Positions 34,610-44,693 of a stretch of DNA of 64,000 nt are shown here, piece by piece. Every line of letters begins with the position of its first letter. Position 1 is the first letter of the stretch. The position numbers and the translations under genes are program-made. The stretch is from NCBI GenBank assembly GCA_016801885.1, contig CM028903.1:15082535-15146534 (forward strand), in the 5' to 3' direction. This DNA is from Toxotes chatareus (lineage: Eukaryota; Chordata; Actinopteri; Toxotidae). The notes beneath the pieces are model-generated. The model made no database searches, was not told the origin of the DNA, and worked only from the letters and a program-made list of their open reading frames with translations.

Positions 34610-34990
34610 TAATTAAAACATAAGTAAATCAGAGCTTAATGAGTTGTAATTGTAGATAATTGCAGAGTTGTTGATGTATCATGTCTAATTGGCTTGCATT
34701 GCTGAGATAATGAGAAAAGTTTGATTACTTTATGCTAAACATGTTAGCGAGGTAGCAGGTGTTGTTTCGAGGAGGTGTCGCAAGCAATCCCATACCTCAC
34801 ATCTCAATCTCATCACTCAGCCTCAACAGAGAAAAAAAGGGAACGGTCTCTCCTCCGGTGTGTCTCCCAAGTCTCTAATTATACACACAAGCTAATGGGA
34901 TGGGCTTTGTTCCTCATTTACTGTATTATTTAGATCATAATGAGTTTAATCTCATTTAAAACACTGTCCTGGGTGCCAGCTGTTTGAGAG
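34610..34990. promoter_or_regulatory. Candidate conserved regulatory block (TAAT-rich)
   Basis: This is unique-looking sequence free of simple repeats. It holds many homeodomain-type cores (cagctaattaaaac, ttaatgagttgtaatt, gtctaattggc, ctctaattatac, cataatgag, tttaatctc) and few homopolymers. Such texture is typical of developmental enhancers in vertebrate gene deserts and large introns, but TAAT cores are also frequent by chance in AT-rich DNA. This is an inference from texture only; conservation was not tested. Confidence 0.25.
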
Positions 34991-34999
34991 TGGTAGTTT

Positions 35000-36780
35000 T
35001 CATGGCTTTGGATTTTACAACATATGTTGATGACATTTTTTTTTATATTGATTTTGAGGCTGATAAATGAAAGGTGATATTCTACAACAGAGTCAGCTTC
35101 ACAGCCAAACAGGATCCTGCTCCACATACACATCACATCTTCTTTTTTAGTTCTGGTCCATACTTTATTTCAGAGATCTAATTATCATGTTGACACTTTC
35201 CTCTTTTTGCTTTTGATCTCCTCTCATCCCTGCCATTGTCTCTTTGAAAAGCCAAAATGAATTATCTTTAAATCTTAGCTATATGATTGAGTGTGGTGCT
35301 TGGGATAAAAGTCTGTTGTCTTATACCTAACCTTACTTTTGTTACTTAAAAGTGCCATTGTCCTTGAGTCCTCTGATTTAATTCCCACTTTCTGACTTAC
35401 TTTCTCACTTACTGTTCATCACGTCTCTGCTGGCCATCGAAAGCAATTAGAACATATTTAAGCTTCAGTATTCACATTGATTGGTGAAAAGCTGAGGATG
35501 AAAACCGGAAAACACACACACACATATGGAAAAAAATATATAAGGGAAAAAAATAAGAAATGACAACAGGGGAAGCAAATAAAAACACATATACCTAAAA
35601 AAGAAAATGGAAGAAGGCCTTAATGGTGTTAATTAATCTTTAGGATGTGTTTGTGTGCGTGTGTGCATGTGCTTTTGTGTGTGTGTCCTGAAGGGAATCA
35701 CGTCAATGTGGCTAGTCATGCAAGTGATTGGAATTAAAGTCAGATTATGTCCTCGGGGTACAAAACCTGTCTAGGTTTCCTGACCTGAGTCTGCTTATGT
35801 GCATGCACACGAGCGTGCATACAAACAGTGACAGCCTTGACGGGCAGGTAGCAGAACGATGGATTAGTTTGCAAGAAGAATTTAAAAGAAAAAAAAATGT
35901 CTGGGTGAAACTTTTCAAATAAAGTGTTTGGCTGAAATTACAATAAATTAACCTGCTTGCTTAATTGTGGGACTGTGCAGAAAATCAGGGGGAGACTTGA
36001 AGAAACCTAAAACAAAGCTGAATGTGTTTTTCATCACACTTTTTGTCAGTGTCAGAAGAGCCTCAGAGCTTTGTTTTCCATGGTTACATGGTTTTATTTA
36101 AAAGATTGAGTGAATGGTGTTAAACAATGACGGATGATTCTATTTATTAGTGACCACTTACATCTTGCCTTGGATGGTACCTTGGAAAATATGAAGCTGT
36201 TTGAATGGTCATTGTTCTTTTGATAAATGTTCCTCTTCACTTTTTCTTTTTTAACATGTCACAAAACAACAGATGTACAAAAGTTTGGGTTTTTGTTTTT
36301 TTAAATGTTGCATATCCCACGCTGTTACACTCACACAAAGTTGAGGGTAGCTAATAACAAATGATGGTGTATAACACATGTCAGAATGATTCAATCTCCC
36401 AGTCTTTATTTTTACCACGCTTAGAAAATAAATTATTCATTGTCATTTTGGATTCCTGGATAATATTTTTGTTAAGGTCATTACACTGTTCCATAAGGTA
36501 GATAGGCAGGAGGGTTTATTTTTCTTTAAAAAAAAAAAAAACCCAAAAAACAGACTTACTCAAGTCTAAGTATGCTACTGCCAGTTGGCTTCTATTTCTA
36601 AAAGGAAAAAAAAGAAATTCCTCCACTCTTTTCCTCCATTGTCGTCTTCCTCCCATCTGTGTCCTTTTTAGCCTGAGGAATCGGGCCTACAAATGCATGC
36701 ACATCCACACACGTCCAGTATCGGTGACTAACACCCTGAGGCCCATTCATTTTCCACCTGCTCCAATATCCGTCTGTTAA
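35000..36780. other. Non-coding stretch
   Basis: No gene recognised. It contains TG-rich sequence near 35645-35690 and an A-run at about 36529-36542. Confidence 0.6.
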
Positions 36781-36789
36781 CTTGCTAAG

Positions 36790-37060
36790 CTGCATATGAA
36801 TTTAAAAGTAGAACCAGTAGATCCTTCATCAGCATTAACAGGATTGGAGGTGATATTGTATCCCAGGCGAACTGATCTTACTGCTGATAATGCTGATAAT
36901 CAGGCTTCTCTGGAGCCTTTGGGAGGAATATGTGGGCCATGGCATCAAGGCTTATATCAAAGTGCTGCTGCGCACCTTTGATAAAAGCTACCTGATCTCT
37001 GATTCACTGATCGATACAGATGTGCAAAGATAAGATAAATAAAAGATTTTTATAACCTTC
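36790..37060. promoter_or_regulatory. Candidate regulatory block with paired TCF-type, E-box and GATA motifs
   Basis: This is repeat-free sequence with an inverted pair of TCF/LEF-like cores about 30 bp apart (atatcaaag near 36955 and ctttgat near 36976). It also has a duplicated ctgataatg motif near 36880-36900, an E-box (cagatg) near 37018, and two overlapping GATA cores (aagataagata) near 37028-37038. The clustering suggests an enhancer, but no functional or conservation evidence is available from this sequence alone. Confidence 0.22.
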
Positions 37061-38320
37061 AGAAGGCTGATTCTAGAGATTGCAGAAGCAATTGCTATAC
37101 TCATTAATATGCTATGCTAATAGAAAGTTTTGAAAGCTCACAGAAACTTGACAGTGTTTTCTCCTTTCTTGTTAGGTGCAAACCATTAGCAATTACAGAT
37201 TACTTTGAAACTTTCAGTGGCTTGTATCTAATAATATAAAGCTGATTAGCTTGCTCTGCTGCGCTCACTGCACCCAGCCATGCTGCTGCATCTTTTTCTC
37301 CTCTGTCTTGTCCTTTACTGCAGGCATCATGAAACAAATACAGTCTGACAAAAATAGCATAATGGCGGGTGGGGAATGTAAATGATGGTAAAGGACACAC
37401 AACAAATGGAAGTAAAAGACAAGGGAAACAGGGATCAAATGGATACAGGTTGATGGAGAACCACAGCATGGCAAACTCTCAGTTTAATATTTCCTCTCTG
37501 CCTATACTCCCTTTCTACCATCCCCTCACGCTCCCCTCTTTTGCCTGCCTGCTTGGTTGGGTAATTGGATTTCAGTAGTGAGCCAGGGGTCTGCTCTCTT
37601 AGAACTTTCTGGAAGGTCAGAGGTGGCAGGGCAACACTGTGTCACAGCTAATCTGTCCCTGGACAGCTCTGGGTATGACAGGAGAAACGGCACTGTGCGT
37701 GCATGCGTGTGCCGATAAGATTTTTTGTGAACGTGTGTGGCAGGTAAGGGTCATCCTCCTTGTGCTGTCCCAGTACCGGTGGATGGCAAAAGGGAGGGAA
37801 CGAGGGAGGAGAGACAGAAACAGATATTCTGCCTCAGTCATATATTAGGAGGTGACCCTGAAGAAGCGTCTCTCCACAGACTGCAGGAGGCACTGAAGAG
37901 GAAACTCATGCACCGACAAGCATTACCTTCACTTACCTAAGATATTCTCAGATAACGGGCAATACTCACGGTCACTTAGAGGCCGCATCTAACCATACAT
38001 GAGACCAGGTGCCCTTCAGCAGATAAAATCTGTCCTTTTTGCTTCTAGCTTGAAGTAGATTCATCTCTAACAATTGTTTTGAGTGCAGTGATCATATATG
38101 GAGATTTAAAATAAAAGACAGAGCCATAAGTAGATTAATCATCTGCATATTAGACCACTGCCCTTCTACCCAGGGCTTGCTTCTCCAGCTTTCCTCGTGC
38201 TACCACAACCCTGGTCTTGTGCTTCCACATATCTTGAGCAGGAGTTGGATTCACTTCAATGTAATGGGGGCATAACAGGAACTGTACATAACAAAGGGGA
38301 GTTGCTTATGACAGGATGAC
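37061..38320. other. Non-coding stretch
   Basis: Overlapping short open frames occur on both strands between 37200 and 37940, but none has a recognisable domain. Somewhat higher G+C than the flanks at 37500-37900. I see no convincing exon. Confidence 0.5.
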
Positions 38321-38329
38321 AGAACCTAC

Positions 38330-38490
38330 ATGACTCATCGGCCCGGGCTTTTAGCAAAGTGGGAGCTGCGGGAGAATTTGTGTGGAGACATATGGTCTGA
38401 CATCAGCTAATCTGTTAAAGGGCCGCACGGGAGATGTTACTGTAACCTCTGTGGAAAGCATCTCAGCACCATGCTGGGGTTCAGCAGGCA
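38330..38490. promoter_or_regulatory. Candidate regulatory block
   Basis: About 160 bp of balanced, repeat-free sequence with rare CpGs kept (cggcccgggc, ggccgcacggg) and an AP-1-like core (atgactcat, 38330-38338). It stands out from the AT-rich surroundings. This is inference only. Confidence 0.18.
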
Positions 38491-38809
38491 TTTAGTGAGA
38501 GTGTAATGGGAGAGGGAGTACAACCTAGAATAGAAAAGGCTTGAGAACAGTGAGCAATGATGCAAGTTTATGTTGTCATTCTGTAGTGTGCACATTAGAG
38601 AACAAAGTCCTTTGTGTTATGCTTGTTCCACTGAAGGTGATTTCTGCTGTTCTTGTTTTTGTACATTCTTGCTTCATTTACAGAATGTGAGCTATTATAG
38701 TTTTGTGTACAAACTCTGTGGAGACCTTGTGGTAACTTTAAAGGAATGCATTATCTACCCAGTTCCAAACTAGGTTTGATTTTTACACCATTGCCCCAAG
38801 ATTTGTTTT

Positions 38810-38851
38810 GGTGTGTGTGTGTGTGTGTGCGTGCGTGCGTGTGTGTGTGCA
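38810..38851. repeat. (TG)n(CGTG)n microsatellite
   Basis: TG units with three CG-containing interruptions (gcgtgcgtgcgtg) over about 40 bp, fully alternating purine-pyrimidine. Confidence 0.95.
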
Positions 38852-38859
38852 CATGCCTG

Positions 38860-39890
38860 CATGTGTCTCATTAGAAACTGAGTGGAATATTTAGGAGTGC
38901 CCGAGAGGTGTATCATACTAATGAACACTATCCAGAGGGTAAGAGACACAACTTGGCTGGGGAGGGAGATAGAGGGAGAACTCTGATAGAAGAGAGAGAG
39001 AACCAGCAGAGGAAAGGATCAGCAGAGGAAAGGAAAAAGGCTTAAGTGTTTACTTATGCCAAGTCAAAGCAGGATGAACCTCCAGAGTAAGAGCCAGCAT
39101 CCACATTGACATTGTCCATTACTCCATTTATGTTATTTTTTGATGTCAAAACATCCTCTGTACTTATCATTACATCACAAATCCCTAGATAGCAGAGACC
39201 TCTTTCTCTCATTTTCCTTGTGTGAACTTTGTGAAACACAGGCCAAAAGGAAGAGATCCAAAAACTCAAAGATCCATATCATTATGGCGCATGATGTTCT
39301 TATTCTCAGCACAGCTGAATGGATGGATCACCGAGCCACGCACTCACTAGACACAAACAAATCTTATTCACCCAACAAGGAGACGTGGATGTAATGTTTC
39401 TGTTGTGAATATTAAAGCAAGAAGTGGATAAAATAAAGATGACAAGTTGTTGAGGGAAGCAGTCACTGAGTCTGCTTTATTCTGACTGATTGCTTCGCGG
39501 CCACAATTGCTCACAGATGCAGGAGCTTTTGCGCACGGTGCAATAATATGAAGAATTGTTCATGCCCCGGTGAGAGAATGTGGACGTGTTCCCTCACAAT
39601 ACGCTCCATACAGTACAGGCACGCATACACTCATTGTTTGTCACACTGAAGGGCTTTGGTGCTCATCGCAAAATGAGTTAAACAGAAAAGAGCATGGAGA
39701 GGGCAGAGAGAGATGACTGCCTCTGAAAAATAAAATAAGGGAGTGAAGTAGACAGAGGGCATCTTGGGACAGGAAGCTAAGATATGAGACAACTTATTGC
39801 TGGCCTTGCTTTAACTTCAGCTTCTGTTTTCACTGCAGTGGTGCTGGATTCTTGCAGTGAGTCATTATACGCAAAGCAGCATAGCAGTGG
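38860..39890. other. Non-coding stretch
   Basis: A GA-rich patch lies at 38955-39040. Otherwise unassigned, with no gene recognised. Confidence 0.6.
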
Positions 39891-39894
39891 AGTT

Positions 39895-40098
39895 GTATCA
39901 TTAGAAGTGGCAGAGTGGCTTGGTGGTTACAGAGGCATCACTGGGTTGAAGTTCAGTCCACCACTGAACCTTAAGCAACATATTTGTAATATTTGGAATG
40001 AAATATAACCATAGTGTGATATAAAACATGTGCCATGGAGTTGTAGGTTGTGTGAGAAGCAAACCTCGTATGGATCAATAAAGCATTACACATTAAAA
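39895..40098 (+). mobile_element. tRNA-derived SINE-like copy
   Basis: The plus strand carries a full match to the RNA polymerase III A box (tggcagagtgg, 39908-39918) and a weakened B box (ggttgaagttc, 39944-39954). These are followed by ccaccactgaaccttaagcaa, a block I associate with fish tRNA-type SINEs. The copy appears to end in gatcaataaagcattacacatt near 40075-40098. Mutations in the B box and the lack of a clean tail suggest an old copy. A 74-codon frame through it (39784-40008) is not a gene. The SINE family is not identified. Confidence 0.5.
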
Positions 40099-40099
40099 A

Positions 40100-42840
40100 A
40101 GGATGAGTGAACTGCCTTTAATAACAGATGAGGCACTAAGAGCCACTTGATTCTCCTCTATAAAGTGCTTAAAGGGAGACCACATGCTTTCAATATAACT
40201 GCTTTTTCCTGTTCTTAGCAGTTTGTAGCAACACACATACACACACTGTAGTATCATGACAAGGATGTACTATCCTACACTACATGTGAGCTTAGCTGTG
40301 TGAAAACATGACTGATTGTGTGTAGGTGAGATACATGTACATGGACATACATGTATTTAGATTTTTTCATTGTCATTTTATATTTTTGTATTTGTAATTA
40401 CACCTATATTAGGTGAACTTAAATGTATTTGAAACACTTCTGTAATTCAATTCAGATTTGTTTTATGTTCAGAAAACCTTCTGTTTAAACATTTAAAGGC
40501 ATTTTCACAGACACATTAAATACTGTTGCTGTCGTGTGAAAATCACATATCTCGCCAATGACAATGCATTTTACTGTTAACCAAGTGGATTTCTAAATGG
40601 TTGCCGAGTTTCCTCTCCATCTTTACCTCCACCCAGTTTTCACGTTAACATTCCCACAGCCGTCAGCCGAGCCATCGCTCTATCCATCTTTGACCTCAAT
40701 ATTCCTTCATCCATCCATCCTGCAAGCACCTATGCTTTCATAACCCTGTTTTTTTTCCTCCATCCCCCCTCACCTCATTCTTTATCTGGTGTTATTTGTC
40801 AAAATCACCCACCCCATCATCCATCATATTAATTAGGTTCTGTCTCATTGTTCTCATCATCATTCACATGTCTATCATTGATCTCCCTCTGTATCAGTCA
40901 AGGATGTTTAATTGTCGTCATCCATTATTAGTATTAAATGAATACACATGCAGTACATTTACTGCTCATTACACATCTTTTGTGGACAGAACAGCAGTGT
41001 AAGACAGGGTTTGTCTGTAAAGGATTTGATTATTATTATATGACAATGTATAGTATACTATAACATCTTTTAAAAGACAAAATAAAGCAAAAGACTTTAT
41101 TTTACTTTTTTTTTTTTTATCATACCTGTACCCTAAAATAATTGCTAATGAATCTTTCTGTCTCTCTATTTCCAAAATTTTATGGAAATGTGATACAAAG
41201 TTTCCAGTAATGCTACTGTTACTTACTGTTATTTACTGTATGGTGTTTCATCCCAGCATATTTTTAAATCACACTCTTCTCTCTCTCCGACTGGAAACAG
41301 ACACTCTGTCACTGCCGTTGAAGCTCCCTACTTCCTCCACCTTGATTCAAAAGTTTGCTGTATGAGCTTTTTAAAATGAGCTCGATGCCAACAAACTTTA
41401 ATTGGGAAAAAAAAAAAAAATTATAATAATAATTTTCAGAAAGTTTATTATGACTTTTTACTGTCTATGTTGCCTTGCTTATCTTCCAACTTCTGTCCCA
41501 GCTTTGTCCTAGAACATTAAGTTTCCTTCCTCCCTTTCAACAGAAAAAAATCTGCACATCCACCTACTGGTACACATGAGCACTTATACCTGCACGCACA
41601 CTCTGGTACACACACACACAGATGCATCTCTTTGCCCTTGGAGTGGTAATCTGGGTGAATAATGCAGCTTTCTGATGCTTTCTCACACTAATTCCTGTCC
41701 TCATTGTCACTCCAGGTCCCTCTTTGAAACTTGAAGGGGAACTCAAATGCAAGTGTGTGTGTGTGTACGTTTGTCTTTCAGTTATAGAGAAACAGTGTCA
41801 GAAAGGAAAAAAAGAAAAGTGTATGTCTATGCCTTATGGGCCGTTTGTAGATTATCTGTCAATCTACTTGATCCACTGAGACAATAATGGTTCATAGGGG
41901 GCTTTGATCTGAACGGGCCCTTCCTATTACTGTGGGCATCCATTTTCAAAGTTTCCTTTTTATGTGCAGTGTATTGGCTTTATTGAGACTTGACAAAAGA
42001 CAACATCACACAAACATGTTGAAGCAATATGGATGAGTCACTGCCATCAGCACAGATGGGAACTACTAAATGGGGGATAAGTGGAAATATTATATTTGAA
42101 AAGGAAGGCTTTTCATCAGTTTCAATCATGTCTTGGTCAATTTTTAAAGAAAATTCCTCCATCTTCCAAGTCAGTTGTGCCCCTAACCCTTTCAAAGAGA
42201 AGCCGCTAGCTTTCACATTCACCATGTGTCCAAACCTAAATATGATCTTCTCACTGTGAAGAAGGTGCTGTGGTTTTGTGCAATCCTCACTCATTAGCCA
42301 CCCTATAGGAATACCTCAGTTTTGTCCATTTCAGCTGTAGTTTTGCTCTTTGATTTCTTACTCAAAGCCTGTGATCACATGTGATTTAAGATAGTTGGAG
42401 GGAAAACTGAACAGGAAATTAAGAGCACTGCTTCATAGCTCCACTCTCTCTTTAACAACCTCAGTGTGATACAAAGCCAGCATTACTGCAGCAGTGCTCC
42501 TAAGTCGTGTTCCCTGTCAAAGTGCTGCTTATCACCTGTGAATAAGACTGCAAGATGCCTGAATTAATTCAGCACCTCTCTCTCACCCAGACTGAGAACC
42601 ATAGTTTCAGACTTTCGGGATGGTGACATTACAGTCAAATGCAATCATCTCCAGTGCATATCTGAGGTCACAGTATCACGATTTGGAGTTAAATACAATT
42701 GTATCTGGCTGTATCTAGCCTTTCTCGTCTTATCTCACAGTAAGTCCGATGGCTTTTTCATCATATCTCACAAATTCTTTTACCAACTCAGCTGTAACTC
42801 ACCGTGCTGTCCATTGACACGCACAGGCCCAAGAACAATG
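40100..42840. other. Non-coding stretch
   Basis: No gene recognised. It contains CATC-rich sequence near 40700-40725, T- and A-runs near 41106 and 41407, short CA tracts near 41610, and a 104-codon minus-strand frame (41980-42294) of ordinary composition but unknown identity, left uncalled. Confidence 0.55.
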
Positions 42841-42854
42841 GCTTTCGGCATACC

Positions 42855-43416
42855 AGGATGACATCTCCACTTTTATTTCCAGGACGTTTTTCCTACCTGA
42901 GCTTTAGTCTTGACAAGACACAGCTGTTTCTAAGGCTTGCATGGGCAGTCCTGTGTTTCTGCATCACCACTGAGCAAAAACTACCAAACAACTACCAAAT
43001 CTGCCAGAAACCTAGTAGTAAACCTTAACAACCACTTGACCCTTTGATGCTCACACAGAAGTCACTGATTGACTGTGCTGAATTGCTTTGCGCATTCACC
43101 AATCCAGAACATGCATTACCAAGGATGAGGAACTGTGGAGTCTCCTATACTACAACTTCCTGCTGGCTGGCCTTGCTGCATCTGCTCTTTGAAACTCACA
43201 CCCCATTTAGAGAGCTTAGACAGTTTATCTTTAGGCCCCCCGCCCAACCCTCTCTGTCTGCTCTCATCAGGCTCTCAGAGACTGCTGCCATCCAGTTCAT
43301 ATAATTTAACCTGCAGAGTGATGAGGGAGCAACACTAATGTACCTTCAAACCATGATTCCCAGCCTACACTCCAGTCCACACCTTATGCCTTGACTAGCT
43401 CCTTTGCCCCCAATGG
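42855..43416 (+). mobile_element. Degenerate L2-like LINE fragment (reverse transcriptase C-terminal region)
   Basis: The plus strand shows the order of blocks expected after the reverse transcriptase active site in L2-type elements, scattered over frames: SLDKTQLF (about 42909-42932), NNHLTL near 43028, NFLLAGLAAS near 43156, and GATLMYLQTMI near 43327, followed by a short piece resembling the LFAPxW region near 43400. Many stops and indels are present. Each block alone is weak; their collinear order is the main support. The fragment lies directly upstream of a second L2 fragment. Confidence 0.5.
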
Positions 43417-43437
43417 TAAGGTGATCTTTCCTTAGTG

Positions 43438-44679
43438 TGGGCTGTCAAATATTTATTTTAATTTGATTACTTTGAATGGACACTTTTCTGTTTTGTTCCC
43501 TTCACATCCCCTGGTCCCTTAGCCTCGATATTAAACCCTGATACTGCACCTCATCTTGTTAAACTTTTCTCGAAGAATGAGGAGACACTTAAAACACTTT
43601 ACATTATCTGTAGACTTACCCCTTAAATGCTTGAGGAATATTCACCTACTTCACTATTGCACTTATAGGTAAAGAGATGATTGATAGGGTAACTTACTTT
43701 GAGTAATGTAAATGTATGTAATGTAATGTAAAACTCTCCCTAGTAAATGATTTTAACAAGTTTAATACAAAATTACATGTAATGATTGGCCTTGCTGCAC
43801 CGCTAAAACAAACAAAAAAATAAAAATAAAAAAAATATGCAAGCCATACTGTTAGTCTTGAAAGAAACTGTCAAAAATCTGAGAATAGATGGAGGAACAG
43901 TTAACTCCAGACCCACTATAATATTCTATGTGACCATCTTTCAGAATATAATAAGGCACTGAGAAATGCCAGACAGGCTCACTTCTCTGAACTCATAAAT
44001 AAGAGCCAAAACAATCCTTGGGTCCTTTTTACAACCATTGACAGCGTGATAAATCTAGTGATTTTTTTTTTCTGAAATACTAACTGCAGCAAATTTTCAG
44101 CCTACTTTAGAGTTGAGATAACAACAATTAGAATGAATATTAGTCAGACAAGGTCATACAATGTTTTAGATAGCACTAAGCCCTTTCAATATAGGTTGCA
44201 CTCTGGTGGACACAGAGGTAACTACTACCCTCTATGTGCTCGCTTGACGCCATACCTACCTCGTATTTATACATATTATATATATTATTATATTTATTAT
44301 ATATATCCTATATATTATAAACAGTGGTAGGGGGCCTACAACTTGTCCAGAGCACAGCAGCCTAACACCAGTTTTAAAGTCACTGAATTGGTTGCCTATC
44401 TGCACTGGCAGACTTCATAGAATTTGTTTGTATTTAATAAGATTCAAAGACATGAGAGACAGTAATCCTCGTATGATCGTTAAGAAAATACAGTTTGAAG
44501 AAGTCTATGTCAAGCTTGATATCATACAGATGCAAAAAATAATGTTTCAAAATAAAGAGCTTAAAACAATTAATCCCTCACCTTTGGTATTATTCTGTCT
44601 CTCTCCAGCACACACACACTGACACATATACAGATTCCATTCCTGGCAGTGAAAAAGTTGCTACCACTAGGCATGCTAA
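43438..44679 (+). mobile_element. L2-like LINE relic bracketed by a 14-bp direct repeat
   Basis: Plus-strand blocks: LCDHLSEYNKALRNARQAHF then SELINKSQNNPWVLFTTIDS (about 43928-44048), the linker between endonuclease and reverse transcriptase in L2 elements. After a gap comes LQLVQSTAA near 44340 and TPVLKSLNWLPI near 44370-44405, the C-terminal region. The reverse transcriptase core is missing, so an internal deletion joins the ends. An AT-rich insert (44258-44322) sits at the join. The 14-bp sequence taaggtgatctttc occurs at 43417-43430 and 44680-44693, which could be the target-site duplication. Confidence 0.65.
44258..44322. repeat. AT-rich low-complexity tract
   Basis: About 65 bp of TATATTA/TATTTAT sequence inside the L2 relic. 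Confidence 0.85.
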
Positions 44680-44693
44680 TAAGGTGATCTTTC

